A stretch of 64,000 nt of DNA from Mycobacterium sp. 1554424.7 (GCF_001665295.1 NZ_LZSE01000067.1:62001-126000), one strand, 5' to 3'; counted from the stretch's first letter, positions 21,001 to 31,612 are shown. Notes: a model not told the origin generated them from the letters alone. Made by a program: numbers and translations.

Positions 21001-24000
21001 CCCAACGCGTGCAACGCCGCATCCAGGAGCACCGGGTGCATCCCGAAGCCGCTCACCGGTGCGCCGGCGTCCTGCGGAACGTCCACCTCGGCGAAGATCT
21101 CGTTCCCCCACCGCCACATCGCCCGCAGCCCCTGGAACGCGGGGCCGTACTGATAGCCCCGCTGCGCCAGCCGCTCGTAGGCGTCCTCGACGTCCACCGC
21201 CGTCGCGCCGACGGGCGGCCACACCGACAGGTCGGTGGCGTTCGAGGACGGCGTCACCGGCCGCGCGCTCAGCAGCCCCTGCGCGTGCAGCGCCCATTCC
21301 GAATCCGGTTGGGCGCCGGACGAATACACCGACACCTCCCGCCGGCCCGCCTCGCCTGGTGCGCCGACCACCACCTGCACCTGCACGCCCTCGGTCGCGG
21401 ACAACACCAAAGGGGCCGACAGTGTCAGCTCCTCGATCGCCCCGCACCCGACCTGATCGCCGGCCCGGATCGCCAACTCGACAAACCCCGCCCCCGGGAA
21501 GAGCACCGTGCCGGCCACCGCATGACCCGCCAGCCACGGCTGCGCCGCCACGGACAACCGGCCCGTCAACACCACCCCGCCCGAGTCGGGCCGCTCCACC
21601 ACCGCGCCCAACAAGCCGTGCTCGGCGCCCACCACGCCCAGGCTGCCCGCATCGCCCGAGCCCGACGATTCGGTGGGCAGCCAAAACCGCCGCCGCACAA
21701 ACCCATACGTCGGCAGGTCCACCCGGCGCCCGCCGGCCAGCGCGGGCCGCCAATCCACCCCGACACCGGCCACGTGAGCCTGCCCGACCGACAGCCAAAA
21801 CCGTTGCAGCCCACCGTCGTCGCGGCCCAATGACGGGAGGACGAGCGCGTCATCCACCTGGCCGACCAGCGTCTGTTCGATGCCGGCGAGCAGGACCGGA
21901 TGCGGGCTCGACTCGATGAAGACACGGTGCCCGGCGTCGCACGCGCTGCGCACCGCCCGCTCGAATTGCACCGTCTGCCGGATGCTTCGGTACCAGTAGT
22001 CGGCGTCCAACCCGGCGGTGTCGACGAGTTCACCCGTCACGGTCGAGAAGAAGGCGACCGGCGAGGAACGCGGCGCGATGCCCGCCAGCGCCTCGGCGAG
22101 CGGTTCGCGGATCGCGTCGACCTGTGCGGAGTGCGACGCGTAGTCGACATCGATCCGGCGCGCGCGGATGCCGTCGGCCTCGCACCGGCGGATCAGCTCC
22201 GTCAGGGCGTCCACCCCACCGGAGATCGCGACCGCCGAAACACCGTTGACGGCGGCAATATTCAGCCGATCGCCCCACGGCGCCACCAGGTCCTCGGCCT
22301 GCGCCGCGCCGCACGCCAGCGAGACCATGCCGCCCGCACCCGACAGCCGCACCAGCAGCCGGCTGCGCAGCGCCACCACCCGCGCGGCGTCCTGAAGCGA
22401 CAGAGCCCCCGCCACATAGGCCGCCGCGATCTCGCCCTGCGAATGCCCGATCACCGCATCGGGCTGCACTCCCATCGATCGCCACAGCTCGGCCAGTGAC
22501 ACCATGACCGCCCACAGCGCCGGCTGCACCACGTCGACCCGATCGAGCCCCGGCGCCCCGGGCGCCCCGCGGATGACGTCGATCAGCGACCACTCGACGT
22601 GCTCGGCGAGCGCCTTGTCGCAGCGGCGCAGCTGCTCGGCGAAAACCGTTGAGGTGTCGAGCAACTCGGCCCCCATGCCGGCCCACTGCGAGCCCTGCCC
22701 GGGAAACACGAAAACCGTCTTGCCCACCGGCCGCGCCCGGCCGGCCACCACGTTCGCGCCGGGCTCGCCGGCCACCAGGCCCGCCAGGCCGGAAACCAAT
22801 TCCTCACGATCGGCGCCCGCCACGACGGCGCGATGCTCGAACAGCGACCGCGTCGTAACCAGCGACCATCCCACGTCCAGCGCGCGGGGGCCGGGATCGG
22901 CCGACACCAAAGCCAGCAGCCGGGCGGCCTGGTTCGCCAGCCCGTCGGCCGACCGCGCCGACAGCACCCACGGCGCCGCCGCGTCATCCCCAACCACCGC
23001 AGGGCTTTCCGGCTCGGGGGGTGCTTCCTCGACGATCACGTGCGCGTTGGTGCCGCTGATGCCGAACCCCGACACCCCGGCGCGGCGAGGCCGGTCCAGT
23101 GCCGGCCAGGGCCGCGGCTCGGTCAGCAACGACACCGCCCCGGCCGCCCAATCCACATGGGGCGTCGGCTCATCCACGTGCAGGGTCTTGGGCATCATCC
23201 GGTGCCGGATCGCCTGCACCAGCTTGATCACCCCGGCGGCGCCCGCCGCCGCCGACGTGTGCGCCATGTTCGATTTGATCGATCCCAGCCACAGCGGCCG
23301 ATCCGCCGGCCGGTCCTGCCCGTAGGTGGCCAGAAGCGCTTGGGCCTCAATGGGATCCCCCAGGGTGGTCCCCGTGCCGTGGCCCTCGACCAGGTCCACG
23401 TCGGCCGCGCTCAACCGCGCGTTCGCCAGCGCCGCGCGGATCACCCGTTGCTGCGAGGGCCCGTTGGGCGTCGCCAGCCCGTTGGAAGCGCCGTCCTGGT
23501 TCACCGCCGATCCTCGCAGCACCGCCAGCACCGGATGCCCCAGCCGGCGGGCGTCGGCCAGCCGCTCCAGCACCAGCACCCCGACGCCTTCGGCGAACGC
23601 GGTGCCGTCGGCCGCACCCGCGTACGCCTTGCACCGGCCGTCGGCGGACAGCGCGCGCTGCCTGCTGAATTCGACGAACATCGCCGGGGTGGCCATCACC
23701 GTCACGCCGCCGGCGAGCACCAGGTCACATTCGCCGGACCGCAGCGACTGCGACGCCAGGTGCATCGCCACCAACGACGACGAGCAGGCCGTGTCCACCG
23801 ACACCGCCGGGCCTTCCAGGCCCAACTGGTAGGCCACCCGCCCGGAGGCCACGCTCAGGGTGGAACCGCGCAGCCCGTACCGTTCCAGGTCTCCCGGCAC
23901 CCGCCCCTGGCCGCCGTAGGAGCCGTGAAACACCCCGGCGAACACGCCGGTCGCCGAACCCCGCAACGCAATGGGATCGATCCCGGCCCGCTCCAGCGCC

Positions 24001-24401
24001 TCCCACGAGACCTCCAGCAGCAGGCGCTGCTGCGGATCCATCGCCATCGCCTCGCTGGGCGCGATCCCGAAGAACGCGGCGTCGAAACCCGCCACGTCGG
24101 ACAGAAACCCGCCGGACCGGGTGTAGGACTTGCCCACCGCGTCGGGATCCGGGTCGAATAAGTCCCCCAGCTGCCAACCCCGGTCCGCGGGAAACTCCGA
24201 GACCACGTCGCGGCCCTCGGCCACCATCTCCCACAGACCCTCGGGCGAATCGACCCCGCCCGGATACCGGCAAGCCATTCCGACCACCGCCACCGGCTCG
24301 GTGGCCCGGGCCAGGTACTCGCGGTTCTCGCGCTTGAGCCGCTCGTTTTCCTTCAACGATTTGCGGAGCGCGTTGACGAGCTCTTCTTGGGTGCCGCTCA
24401 T
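18039..24401 (-). CDS. pks7: Fully reducing type I PKS module, Pks7-like, methylmalonyl-type
   Basis: The protein has 2120 residues. Domains in order: N-terminal coiled coil (1-33), KS with Cys206, His341 and His381, AT with Ser654 (GHSQG), DH ([10 protein letters not shown]), ER ([25 protein letters not shown]), KR ([16 protein letters not shown]...NYAAAN), ACP ([11 protein letters not shown]) and a docking tail ending [18 protein letters not shown] together with YASH at 754-757 predicts a methylmalonyl-CoA extender, so this module would introduce a methyl branch, unlike its neighbour Pks8/17. The KS motif usually written KSNIGH is KSNMAH here. From DH to ACP it is very similar to Pks8/17, indicating duplication. 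It probably heads the pks7-pks8/17-pks9 transcript. Confidence 0.9.
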   Translation of the reverse strand: MSGTQEELVNALRKSLKENERLKRENREYLARATEPVAVVGMACRYPGGVDSPEGLWEMVAEGRDVVSEFPADRGWQLGDLFDPDPDAVGKSYTRSGGFLSDVAGFDAAFFGIAPSEAMAMDPQQRLLLEVSWEALERAGIDPIALRGSATGVFAGVFHGSYGGQGRVPGDLERYGLRGSTLSVASGRVAYQLGLEGPAVSVDTACSSSLVAMHLASQSLRSGECDLVLAGGVTVMATPAMFVEFSRQRALSADGRCKAYAGAADGTAFAEGVGVLVLERLADARRLGHPVLAVLRGSAVNQDGASNGLATPNGPSQQRVIRAALANARLSAADVDLVEGHGTGTTLGDPIEAQALLATYGQDRPADRPLWLGSIKSNMAHTSAAAGAAGVIKLVQAIRHRMMPKTLHVDEPTPHVDWAAGAVSLLTEPRPWPALDRPRRAGVSGFGISGTNAHVIVEEAPPEPESPAVVGDDAAAPWVLSARSADGLANQAARLLALVSADPGPRALDVGWSLVTTRSLFEHRAVVAGADREELVSGLAGLVAGEPGANVVAGRARPVGKTVFVFPGQGSQWAGMGAELLDTSTVFAEQLRRCDKALAEHVEWSLIDVIRGAPGAPGLDRVDVVQPALWAVMVSLAELWRSMGVQPDAVIGHSQGEIAAAYVAGALSLQDAARVVALRSRLLVRLSGAGGMVSLACGAAQAEDLVAPWGDRLNIAAVNGVSAVAISGGVDALTELIRRCEADGIRARRIDVDYASHSAQVDAIREPLAEALAGIAPRSSPVAFFSTVTGELVDTAGLDADYWYRSIRQTVQFERAVRSACDAGHRVFIESSPHPVLLAGIEQTLVGQVDDALVLPSLGRDDGGLQRFWLSVGQAHVAGVGVDWRPALAGGRRVDLPTYGFVRRRFWLPTESSGSGDAGSLGVVGAEHGLLGAVVERPDSGGVVLTGRLSVAAQPWLAGHAVAGTVLFPGAGFVELAIRAGDQVGCGAIEELTLSAPLVLSATEGVQVQVVVGAPGEAGRREVSVYSSGAQPDSEWALHAQGLLSARPVTPSSNATDLSVWPPVGATAVDVEDAYERLAQRGYQYGPAFQGLRAMWRWGNEIFAEVDVPQDAGAPVSGFGMHPVLLDAALHALGAAGDGAQTVLPFSWQGVSLHAAGASRARVAIAPAGADAVSVELADASGLPVLSVRSLVMRPVSSKQLSAAAAPAEGLLEVVWSPIAVADNGVDDGVAVWELGNAGADVVASAHAATTEVLGVLQSWLAGEGTGVLAVLTHGAVALAGEDVADLAGAAVWGLVRSAQAEHPGRLVLADSDGSVDVHTVIGCGEPQLVVRAGVVYAARLAPVAADSVFKLPPRAWRLDAGGAGTLEDLALGPCPRVELAAGQVRVAVAAVGVNFRDVLVALGMYPGGGQLGAEGAGVITEVGPGVTGLAVGDPVMGLLGVVGSESVVDERLVARVPAEWSLVTAAGVPVVFLTALYGLSVLAGLRAGERVLVHTATGGVGMAAVQLARHWGAEVYATASRGKWDTLRAMGFDDDHIGDSRTLEFEEKFRVTAGGFDVVLNSLAGDFTDASLRLLAPGGRFIDMGKTDLRDPGAVAEAHPGVVYRAFDLMEAGPDRTAAMLDEVTRLLRDGVIHPLPLKTFDVRCASAAYRFVSSARHIGKVALTIPTGPGGTLSGCGGLAGGSVVITGGTGMAGSALARHLVDRYGVAHVVLVSRSGDDAPGIGELMDRLQEGGARVSVVACDVADRDAVAAMLAQLPADYPLRGIVHAAGVLDDGLISSLTPERVDVVLRAKVDGAWNLHELTRDRDLSAFVVFSSMAGTVGTPGQANYAAANSFLDGLVAYRRSHGLPGLSLAWGLWEQASAMTAHLGDRDKARMSRIGLAALSTEQALESFDTAMLVDRPVVVAVRVDRVALSDNAAGLPPLLRELAARPTRRVVAEADFTASTTGLKARLHGMSPEARQRELVDVVRGNAATVLGLPSGADIDAGRAFQELGFDSLTAVELRNRLKTATGLTLSPTLIFDYPTPTILARHLEGELATTADRPAVMARFDDIVGELQTLLGQPDLKPDDRSRLSARLQNLLATLGPGHGPEDLDDDLRAADESELFAILDEELGL

Positions 24402-24594
24402 GCCACCCGGCCTCTCGCCCTATTCATTCTTGCGGGTGAACGGCGGCGCGACGGTGCTCCCTCCAGCACCGGCCACGCCTCGCTCAACCCCCAAGGACCC
24501 CCAAACACCCCTTCGCCGCCCCACCGGCGTCACTCGCCCCAAGACGCCACCAGACGCCTTACGGTACGACGAAAATTCCACGAGCACGATCGAA
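24402..24594 (-). other. Spacer between pks10 and pks7
   Basis: No gene is visible in this 193-base gap. It is C-rich on the plus strand (G-rich as read toward pks7). It probably holds the pks7 leader, but I could not pick out a promoter or terminator. Confidence 0.4.
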
Positions 24595-25656
24595 TCAGTG
24601 CCACTGAAGCAATACGAGCTCGGAACAGAATCCCGGACCCATCGCGATCATCAGCCCGGGGCTTTCGCTGGGCGGCGGTTTGGCGATGGTGTCGCGCAGC
24701 ACGTGCAGCACCGAGGCCGACGACAGGTTGCCGATCTCGCCGAGCGAGCGCCAGGTCAGCTCCAGGGCCTGCGGGGACAGGTCGAGGCTGGCGACGATCG
24801 CCTCGATCACCTTGGGGCCGCCGGGATGGCTGACCCAGGCGCCGATGTCGGTCGTGTCCAGGCCGTGCGCGCCCAGGAAGCCGGTGACGTCGTCGTGCAG
24901 GTACTGCTCGACCACGGCGGCCACATCCTTCGACAGGACGAGCTCGAACCCGGAGGCGCCGACGTCATAGCCCATCGTGCGCAGCGAGTCGGGATACAGG
25001 TGGCTGCGCGAATCGATGATCTGCGGGCCCTCGACGCCCAGCTGTTCGGCGCGGCGCTCACCAACGGCCACCACGGCCCCGGCCCCGTCGGCGAACAGCG
25101 CGCTGCCGACCAGGCCGGCCAGCGACGGCTTGTAGCCCGGGTAGGTGAGGGAGCACAGCTCGACCGAGACCAGCGCCGCGACGCCGTCGACGGCGCCCTT
25201 CAGGTAGTCGTGCAGGCGCGCCACCCCGGCCGCCCCGGCCACGCAGCCCAGGCCGAACAGCGGCACCCGCCGCACGTCATCACGCAGCCCGAGGCGCCCG
25301 GCGATGCGGGCGTCCACGGGCGGGACCGCGATGCCGGTGACCGTCGTGGTGATGATGACGTCGAGGTCCTCGGGGCGCAGGCCCGCCTCGTCGAGCGCGC
25401 CCGACAACGCCTCGCAACCGAGGTCCACGGCCTTGTCGATGAAGGTCCGATTCGCGCCGCCGAAGTCGGTCAGGGTGGGATACCGCTCGAGCGGCAGGAC
25501 CAGGTGGCGGCTGTTGACCTTGGCGCTGGCGTGCAGCTGGCGGACGATGTCCTCGTAATCGTCGAAGCCGGGAATGCTCAGGAAAAAGTCGGTGAGCTCT
25601 CGCTGGGAATAGCGGTATGGCGGCAGTGCACCGAATACTCCGGCGATGACGCTCAT
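24595..25656 (-). CDS. pks10: Type III polyketide synthase (Pks10-like)
   Basis: The protein has 353 residues with the same length and triad as the other type III enzyme here: Cys138 (GLGCVAGA), His277 (WVSHPGG) and Asn310 (GEIGNLSS). The start chosen is the second of two in-frame ATGs: AAGGGA lies 8 bases ahead of it, the upstream ATG (25663-25665) directly abuts that SD-like sequence, and the paralogue begins with the same [13 protein letters not shown]. It is expected to condense an acyl starter with malonyl or methylmalonyl units to a pyrone-like product. It is the first gene of the minus-strand PKS cluster and is divergent from the PE_PGRS gene. Numbering as pks10 follows gene order. Confidence 0.9.
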   Translation of the reverse strand: MSVIAGVFGALPPYRYSQRELTDFFLSIPGFDDYEDIVRQLHASAKVNSRHLVLPLERYPTLTDFGGANRTFIDKAVDLGCEALSGALDEAGLRPEDLDVIITTTVTGIAVPPVDARIAGRLGLRDDVRRVPLFGLGCVAGAAGVARLHDYLKGAVDGVAALVSVELCSLTYPGYKPSLAGLVGSALFADGAGAVVAVGERRAEQLGVEGPQIIDSRSHLYPDSLRTMGYDVGASGFELVLSKDVAAVVEQYLHDDVTGFLGAHGLDTTDIGAWVSHPGGPKVIEAIVASLDLSPQALELTWRSLGEIGNLSSASVLHVLRDTIAKPPPSESPGLMIAMGPGFCSELVLLQWH

Positions 25657-25743
25657 GGGTCCCATCCCTTGGTGACGACGACATAGGCCGAGCGGTTCAA
25701 CTCGATCCCATAAGTCTGAAAGTTTAGCGTCCTAAAAACTCGC

Positions 25744-25755
25744 GGGCATATGCCC
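25744..25755. promoter_or_regulatory. 12-bp perfect palindrome in the pks10/PE_PGRS divergent region
   Basis: GGGCATATGCCC is a perfect palindrome in the 259-base region between two divergent genes. It sits next to an AT-rich stretch (about 25708-25740) that could be the pks10 promoter. It is a candidate regulator binding site and no more than that. Confidence 0.35.
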
Positions 25756-25915
25756 AGGTGGCTCACCCGCCGTCGGCCAGCCGGCCGCCGAGCTCCGCGC
25801 TGCGAGTTCGCTGCGGGTTCGCAGCAAAACGACAAATGCCCTTCCCTGCCGCCATACGATCCGATCAGATTGATTCCCGGGCGGCAACGGTGCTGCCAGG
25901 CAAAGGAGCCGCTCG

Positions 25916-28900
25916 ATGTCTTTCGTATCGGTATCGCCCGAAATCGTGTCGGCGGCGGTCGCGAATCTGGGTCGAATCGGTTCGACGATTTCCGGCGCGA
26001 ACGCCGCGGCCACCGGCCCCACCACGGCGGTACTCGCCGCGGCCGAGGACGAAGTTTCGCGGGGCGTCGCGGAGCTCTTCGGGACGCACGCCAAGGAATT
26101 TCAGGCGATCAGCGCGCGGGCGGCGGCGTTTCACGACCAATTCGTTGAGGCGCTGAGCGGCGCCGCGGGCTCGTATGTGTTGACCGAGGCGGCCAGTGTG
26201 TCGCCGTTCCAGACCCTCGAGCAGGACATTCTGGCGATCATCAACGCACCCACCGAAATCCTCCTCGGGCGCCCGCTCATCGGCAAGGGCACCGACGGCG
26301 CGCCGGGCACCGGTGCGCCCGGCGGACCCGGCGGGATCCTCTGGGGTACCGGCGGCGCCGGAGGCTCCGGCGTGCCCGGCACCGCCACCACGGCGGCCGG
26401 GCCGGGCGGGCCCGGCGGGGCTGCCGGGCTGTTCGGCAGCGGTGGGGTCGGTGGCACCGGCGGTGGCGGCGCGACGGGCCACGCCGGCGGCGCCGGAGGT
26501 TCGGGAGGGACCGGCGGCATCATCTTCGGCCACGGCGGGGCCGGTGGCATGGGCGGCGGCGGCGGAGCCGCCGGCAACGGCGGGGCCGGAGGCAACGGCG
26601 GACCCGGCGGCGCCGGAGGCAGCGAAGGCCTGTTCGGCTGGGGCGGGCCCGGCGGCACCGGCGGGACCGGCGGGACGGGCGCCACGGGGCTCGCGGCCGG
26701 CAACGGCGGGGCGGGCGGAGCGGGAGGCAACGAAGGGTTCCTCGGCGCAGGCGGCACCGGCGGCATCGGCGGCAGCGGCGGGATCGGTGCCAGCGCGTTC
26801 GGTCTGATGGGCGATAACGGCGGCAACGGCGGTCCCGGCGGCACCGGGGGCAGCGAAATCTTGTTCGGCTGGGGCGGAAACGGCGGACTAGGCGGGTTCG
26901 GCGGCTTCGGCGGCCTCGGCGCGGACGGGCTTGCCGGCGGTCACGGCGGCAACGGAGGGGCCGGCGGCGTCGGGGGTAACAACGGACTTCTCGGCTACGC
27001 CGGGGCCGGGGGCAGCGGAGGCTTCGGCGGCATGGGGGGCATGGGCGGCACCGGCTTGACGCCGCTGACCGTGGGCGGCGACGGCGGCAATGGCGGCACC
27101 GGCGGGATCGGCGGCGCGGGTGGTGCCGCGCAGCTGATCGGTTTCGGCGGAACGGGCGGCAGCGGTGGCATTGGCGGAATTGGCGGCACGGGCGGAACCG
27201 GTGCTGCCGGTGCCGTTGGCCTGGCCGGGGGTACCGCAGGCAACGGCGGCACCGGGGGCAACGCGGCAGCGCCCGGCGGCGGCGGCGCCGGTGGGCTGTT
27301 GGGTCTCACCGGACACGCCGGCGGTCCGGGCGCAGGCGGCAGCGGCGGCGCCGGCGGCACCGGAGGCGCCGGTCTGGACGGAGTCACGCTCGGCCTCAAC
27401 GGCACTGACGGCACCGATGGGGGCACCGGCGGCACCGGTGGAGCCGGCGGCACCGGCCTTCCCGGCGGTTTCAACGGCAGCGGCGGCGCGGGAGGCAACG
27501 GCGGCGTCGGCGGAACCGGCGGTGACGGCGCCCACGGTGTCCTGAACGTCCCAGGGGGCACCGGCGGCACGGGCGGTAGCGGTGGTCACGCCGGCGCAGG
27601 CGGCGTAGCCGGCACGGGAGGCAGCGGCGGGACGGCCGGGGCCGGCGGCACCGGTGGGGCCGGCGGTCACGGGGGCGCCGGGGGTGACGGCGCCAACGGG
27701 ACGGCCATCGTCGGCGAGCTGAGCGGTAGTGATGGGGGTCATGGCGGCGCCGGCGGCGCGGGCGGCGCCGGGGGCAACGCCAGCGCTGTCGACGCCGCGA
27801 ATGGCGGTGGTGGTCAGGGCGGCGCGGGCGGCGCCGGTGGGACCGGCGGCACTGGCGTCTCGGGCTCGACGCTGGGGTTGCTCGGCGCCGACGGCGGCAC
27901 CGGCGGCAACGGCGGGGCCGGCGGCAACGCCGGCGCCGGCGGCGCGGCCGGCAGCGGCGGCACCGGCGCGGGAGTAGCCGGGGCCGGCGGAACCGGTGGC
28001 AATGGCGGAAACGGCGGCAGCGGGGCGGCCGGCACCGCGAGCGTCAACGTGGTGGGCAGCACCCCGGGCGGCGCCGGCGGTAACGCCGGCAATGGCGGGG
28101 CCGGGGGCAACGGCGGCAACGCCGGTGGCAGCGGCGCGGCCAACGGCGTCGGCGGGCACGGGGGCAACGGCGGCACCGGAGGTCAGGGTGCCGACGCCGG
28201 ACCCAGCCTCGGGCTCGGAGTGGCCGGCGCGGCCGGCGGTGCCGGCGGCAACGGCGGCAACGCCGGCGCGGCTGGGGCCGCGGGTCAGGGCGGCACCGGC
28301 GTCGGTCATGCCGGCACCTCGGGCAGCGCGGGCAACGGCGGCAGCGGCGGCAACGGCGGCGCCGCCAACGCGCTGGCGGGCACGCTCCTGAATGGCGGCA
28401 ACGGGCTGACCGGGGGCGCCGGCGGGGCCGGCGGCACCGGCGGCAACGGCGCGGCCGGGGTCGCCAACGGCAACGGCGGCCAGGGCGGCCAAGGCGGCCA
28501 GGGCGGCACCGGCGCCGACGGTCTGCTCGGCGCGGGCGGCCTGCTCGGCGGCACCGGCGGCAACGGGGGCACCGGCGGCGAGGGCGGGCACGGCGGCAAC
28601 TCCGGCAGCGGCGGGCTTTCGGGCACCGGCATCGCCGGCAACGGCGGCCAAGGCGGCAGTGGCGGCACCGCCGGCAACGGCGGCAACGGGGCGGCCATCC
28701 TCAACGCCTTGGGCAGCCTCGGCGGCGGCAACGCCGGCACCGGCGGGACCGGCGGCCAGGGCGGCGCCGGCGGCAACAGCTTCACCAACGGCACCAACGG
28801 CACCGGCGGCGCCGGCGGCCACGGCGGTCAGGGCGGCACCGGCGGGAACGGTGCGTCGGCGTCGTCGCTCAGCGCGGTGTTCGGCGCCGACGGCGGTATC

Positions 28901-29059
28901 GGCGGCAACGGCGGGACCGGCGGCAACGGCGGGGTCGGTGGGGCCGCAAACGCCGCACAGGTGAATTTGACGTCGCTGTGCCAATCGGCCCGGTGGTTCT
29001 GGTTGTCCGACGTGACACCTAACACGACCGCGCCGTCGTTATTGACGTTGGCTGTGTAA
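25916..29059 (+). CDS. PE_PGRS family protein
   Basis: The protein has 1047 residues, with AAAGGAG ahead of the ATG. Residues 1-95 are a PE domain starting MSFVSVSPE and containing the YxxxE export signal (Tyr87-Glu91) used by type VII secretion. The GRPLIG linker is at 118-123. From about residue 125 to 1015 it is Gly-Gly-X repeats rich in Ala, Asn and Thr. PE_PGRS proteins are exported mainly through ESX-5 and sit at the cell surface. The last ~33 residues are not repeat-like: they are the antisense reading of the convergent secreted-protein gene, with which this gene overlaps by 232 bases, so the original C-terminus seems to have been replaced. Confidence 0.9.
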   Translation: MSFVSVSPEIVSAAVANLGRIGSTISGANAAATGPTTAVLAAAEDEVSRGVAELFGTHAKEFQAISARAAAFHDQFVEALSGAAGSYVLTEAASVSPFQTLEQDILAIINAPTEILLGRPLIGKGTDGAPGTGAPGGPGGILWGTGGAGGSGVPGTATTAAGPGGPGGAAGLFGSGGVGGTGGGGATGHAGGAGGSGGTGGIIFGHGGAGGMGGGGGAAGNGGAGGNGGPGGAGGSEGLFGWGGPGGTGGTGGTGATGLAAGNGGAGGAGGNEGFLGAGGTGGIGGSGGIGASAFGLMGDNGGNGGPGGTGGSEILFGWGGNGGLGGFGGFGGLGADGLAGGHGGNGGAGGVGGNNGLLGYAGAGGSGGFGGMGGMGGTGLTPLTVGGDGGNGGTGGIGGAGGAAQLIGFGGTGGSGGIGGIGGTGGTGAAGAVGLAGGTAGNGGTGGNAAAPGGGGAGGLLGLTGHAGGPGAGGSGGAGGTGGAGLDGVTLGLNGTDGTDGGTGGTGGAGGTGLPGGFNGSGGAGGNGGVGGTGGDGAHGVLNVPGGTGGTGGSGGHAGAGGVAGTGGSGGTAGAGGTGGAGGHGGAGGDGANGTAIVGELSGSDGGHGGAGGAGGAGGNASAVDAANGGGGQGGAGGAGGTGGTGVSGSTLGLLGADGGTGGNGGAGGNAGAGGAAGSGGTGAGVAGAGGTGGNGGNGGSGAAGTASVNVVGSTPGGAGGNAGNGGAGGNGGNAGGSGAANGVGGHGGNGGTGGQGADAGPSLGLGVAGAAGGAGGNGGNAGAAGAAGQGGTGVGHAGTSGSAGNGGSGGNGGAANALAGTLLNGGNGLTGGAGGAGGTGGNGAAGVANGNGGQGGQGGQGGTGADGLLGAGGLLGGTGGNGGTGGEGGHGGNSGSGGLSGTGIAGNGGQGGSGGTAGNGGNGAAILNALGSLGGGNAGTGGTGGQGGAGGNSFTNGTNGTGGAGGHGGQGGTGGNGASASSLSAVFGADGGIGGNGGTGGNGGVGGAANAAQVNLTSLCQSARWFWLSDVTPNTTAPSLLTLAV

Positions 29060-29409
29060 TGCCCTGGCCCAACGTTTCCCGTCCAGTTGACAGTGAAATC
29101 AATGTTGTTTCCGTTCACTCCGCCTGAGGCGTTGCCCAGGTTTCGTTTCTCGTTGCCCTGAAACTCGTTGGCTTGGCCGTTTACGTGAGTTCCTAACCAC
29201 GGGACGTCGATTCGTACACCGTTTTCCTGGCTGATCGGCATGTTCCCCGTGAATTGCCACTGCGTGCACGGGGGGCTCAGCGGCATCGGCGGGGCGGCCT
29301 GGGTGAGCGGGCTCGACGCCAACCCCCCCACTGCGATCAGCGCCGCCGCGCCGAGGTAGGCCGCGGCTCGCCTGCGGCTGCTCAACCTGGTCGACGATTG
29401 GTTGGTCAT
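28828..29409 (-). CDS. Secreted mycobacterial protein of unknown function (cassette copy 1)
   Basis: The protein has 193 residues from the ATG behind GGGGAGAG. An N-terminal signal peptide (basic SSRRR, then a hydrophobic [15 protein letters not shown] stretch, AQAA-like cleavage near residue 38) precedes a compact domain of about 110 residues with two cysteines (PPCTQW and KFTCA). The last ~45 residues are proline-rich and come from reading the PE_PGRS repeats in antisense, so the native protein probably ended just after KFTCA. Its 164-bp upstream region is nearly identical to that of the second secreted gene at 31612. I do not recognise the family; soluble export is the only supported statement. 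Confidence 0.6.
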   Translation of the reverse strand: MTNQSSTRLSSRRRAAAYLGAAALIAVGGLASSPLTQAAPPMPLSPPCTQWQFTGNMPISQENGVRIDVPWLGTHVNGQANEFQGNEKRNLGNASGGVNGNNIDFTVNWTGNVGPGHYTANVNNDGAVVLGVTSDNQNHRADWHSDVKFTCAAFAAPPTPPLPPVPPLPPIPPSAPNTALSDDADAPFPPVPP

Positions 29410-29573
29410 GCGTTCTCTCCCCATGATTGACGGCCTCCACGCGGCCGGGCACTGCTCGATCCCGAGCTTCACGTCCGCAGCCATGCCGAAACGGATGTTG
29501 CCTTCTCGTCGCTCCAAAACCCGAGCTCAGTGACGGATTCGATGCTATGCCGTTGCCAGCGATGGAGAAATCA

Positions 29574-29583
29574 GGGATTTCCC
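29574..29583. promoter_or_regulatory. GGGATTTCCC site, copy 1
   Basis: The core GGGA-TT-TCCC is an inverted repeat inside ATCAGGGATTTCCCTTAT. It lies 165 bases upstream of the secreted gene starting at 29409. The same word occurs at 31777 and 32234 in this region. Confidence 0.5.
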
Positions 29584-29661
29584 TTATCTTTTCGCCACCA
29601 GCACCTTCGCTACCAAGGTCGATAGGCGTGCCTGCGACGCGCGGCTTACGAGCGTGCGCGT

Positions 29662-29752
29662 TTAAGCGTTCCCCGGCAGGGTGCTGCCGTCGCGGCGCCA
29701 GGTGCCGCGAACGCGGTCTTCGACGGCCGGGGTGACCGCTTGCGGCACCAGC
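29662..29752 (-). pseudogene. 3' remnant of the small gene duplicated from 31866-32195
   Basis: Read on the minus strand this encodes VTPAVEDRVRGTWRRDG and then LPGNA-stop, matching the C-terminus of the intact neighbour copy. The 5' part is missing. Upstream it is joined to the start of another gene (an ATG at 29786 with AAGGAG, reading MSHVSIGSKPG, like the start at 30744), giving a 46-codon out-of-frame chimera. It marks a duplication breakpoint. Confidence 0.75.
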
Positions 29753-29799
29753 ATCCAGGCTTGCTCCCGATGCTGACATGCGACATCGCAACTCCTTGG

Positions 29800-30744
29800 C
29801 TAGAACACCACATTCGTCTCTTGGTGACCGATTTCCTGAGTCTGCTTTCCGCTGGCGTCGTGGCACGAGACCACCACGTGGTAGGTGACTGGAAACCCTA
29901 TGCCGTCAAAGGACAGGGACGAAGTTCCATGAGGCCCAACGGTGAAGTCGCGGTGAGTGCCGCCCGGGGTCGAGTCATAGGTGCACTTCGCCGTTAGTGC
30001 CGATGAGTTCGTCACCGTCGCGGTGATGCTCTTGCCGGTAACGCCATTGCCACTCACAGGACCGAACTGCAACTGGATCGCGTTGCTCACCGGCGGCGCG
30101 GGCGCGCGCACCGGTGCGGGCTGGTTCGCCGGGGCCGGCGCGGCGGGCGCGGCGGCGTGGTGCACGCATTGGAAGTGCTCTGAAACGACGCCGTCAAAGC
30201 GGGCGCCGCGGGCGAAGGTGACTGAGCCGGTCACCGATCCGAATTGCGGGTCGATTTTGCCGCTGAAGTGCGCCGGCCAGTCAGTCTGCGCGCGGCTGAA
30301 ATCGAACGACAGGTCCACGCTCGTCGTCGGGCCGCCGTTGCCACTAGCGTTCCCCGGGGGTGGTCCCTCTGGATGATGTGCCAGGCAACCAGCGCGCATT
30401 GGTTTTGGCGGTCGACGGGAAGACTCCGCTGTTGGCGTCCCCGTCGATCGATATCTGGTAGCGGTATGGATCGCCGACATCGATAGTGAGAGCTTTATCG
30501 TTCAGATGCCAGCTGTCGCACGGACCCTCCGGGGGGCTAACGGGAAGGCGCGCGCGCTCCCGCTTTCGAGCGCTGCGAGTGCCGTGACAGACACTGCAAT
30601 CGCCGCACTGGCGAGAAGGGCGGATTTGCGCGCCCAAGGACCAGAGAACCGCCGCTGGCGCTTGGGCCGGTGGGGGTCTGCTGCGCCGAGAAGCGTTGCG
30701 GCACCGAGCAATCCAGACTTGCTCCGGATGTTGACGTGCGACAT
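29800..30744 (-). pseudogene. Secreted-protein gene broken by two compensating frameshifts
   Basis: The gene starts at 30744 with AAGGAG 5 bases upstream and reads MSHVNIRSKSGLL followed by a signal peptide ending SARAFPLAP. At a C6 run (about 30531) the frame is lost. The continuation PEGPCDSWHLN is in another frame until about 30360, where a C5/G4 run restores the first frame to the end (EIGHQETNVVF). The two shifts cancel, so they may be real homopolymer slips or sequencing errors; if repaired, the product is about 315 residues. The C-terminal ~95 residues (from NAIQLQFGP, through ALTAKCTYDSTP and YHVVVSCHDASGKQ) repeat the C-terminal domain of the gene 13 bases upstream. Function unknown; exported. 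Confidence 0.7.
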
Positions 30745-30757
30745 CGCAACTCCTTGC

Positions 30758-31612
30758 CTAGAACGTCACGTTCGTTTCGGCGTGGCCGATCTCCTGGGAC
30801 TGCTTGCCGCTGGCGTCGTGGCACGAGACCACGACGTGGTAGCTGGTTCCGGTGTTGAAACCATTGAAGGTCTGGTCGGTACTCGAGTGCGGATTGACCG
30901 TGAAGTCACGGTGCGTATTGAAAGGGGTCGAGTCATAGGTGCACTTGGCGGTCAGGGCCGACGAGTTCGAAATCGTGGCCGTGATGCTGCCCAAATGCGG
31001 AGGACCGAACGACAACTGGATCGCGTTGGTCACCGGCGGCGCCGCGGGGCAGGTTTGGCCAGCCGGAACCGTCTTAACGGGCGAGTCCGGCGGGCATTGC
31101 ACGTCAGCCTGCGGCGCTGCCTGGCATTGCTGACCGGCCGGAACGGTCGGAGTTTTCGAGCCCGGCGGACAATTAACCGGCTGATCGGCAGGCTTGGGCG
31201 GCGGCGTGAACGTGTAGTCCGAAAAAGGGCCGCAAAAGTCGCTTAGCACGCTCGGCCGCTTGCGGCAGCCCTGGACCGAGTAGGTGAATCCCGATGAACT
31301 GTTGATGGTTTGGGATGTGGTGTTGCCACACGCTTTCTCGAGCTCGGATTGCTCCCCCCCATTAACCTTGGTATGCACCACGTCCCCGGCTAAATCTTCG
31401 TGCACGCGCGGGCAGCCGCTGATGCTACATATCACCTGATTAGCGTTGGCTTGCTTGCAGGACACGTCATACCCATTGCCCAGCACATCGGCGCTGGCAG
31501 TCGGAAGCAACATCGCCGAAGCGAATCCGAGCGCGCAGGCCGCGAACACACAACAAGCGGACCGTGCCATCTGACCGACATTGCTCGACGTGGTCGACGA
31601 TTGCTTGGTCAT
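30758..31612 (-). CDS. Secreted cysteine-rich protein of unknown function (cassette copy 2)
   Basis: The protein has 284 residues from the ATG behind GGGGAGAG. The signal peptide runs to about residue 42 (hydrophobic CCVFAACALGFASAMLL, then PTASA). A cysteine-bearing N-terminal domain follows (YDVSCKQANANQVICS, GCPRVHEDL). Next come two tandem units of the form CPPxSxxxTVPAGQxC. The C-terminal domain of about 95 residues (NAIQLSFGP, ALTAKCTYDSTP, YHVVVSCHDASGKQ, ETNVTF) is shared with the broken gene downstream. The stop is 13 bases from that gene's start, so they formed an operon. The leader is duplicated at 29410. No known family was recognised. Confidence 0.7.
   Translation of the reverse strand: MTKQSSTTSSNVGQMARSACCVFAACALGFASAMLLPTASADVLGNGYDVSCKQANANQVICSISGCPRVHEDLAGDVVHTKVNGGEQSELEKACGNTTSQTINSSSGFTYSVQGCRKRPSVLSDFCGPFSDYTFTPPPKPADQPVNCPPGSKTPTVPAGQQCQAAPQADVQCPPDSPVKTVPAGQTCPAAPPVTNAIQLSFGPPHLGSITATISNSSALTAKCTYDSTPFNTHRDFTVNPHSSTDQTFNGFNTGTSYHVVVSCHDASGKQSQEIGHAETNVTF

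Larger units (their letters stand above)
29410..29752 (-). repeat. Duplicated upstream block, copy 1
   Basis: This is the upstream copy of a segmental duplication: start-codon-proximal leader, an ATCAGGGATTTCCC site and the 3' end of a small gene. It aligns with 31613-31955. From the start codon to the ATCAGGGATTTCCC site the two copies align without gaps, with about 8 mismatches in 164 bases; beyond the site they diverge and contain small indels. Confidence 0.85.

Noticed and set aside
26300-28950. Dense short repeats that could be mistaken for a CRISPR array or satellite
   Set aside because: Period and composition are those of in-frame PGRS codons; there are no regular spacers and no cas genes in the window.
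26888-28984. Long minus-strand frame of about 698 codons antisense to the PE_PGRS gene
   Set aside because: It is the mirror of GC-rich Gly-Gly-X codons, is extremely Ala/Gly-rich, and lacks a domain or credible start.
29099-29866. 255-codon minus-strand frame across the duplicated leader
   Set aside because: It runs through the remnant gene, leader and signal-peptide region in the wrong frame for all of them.
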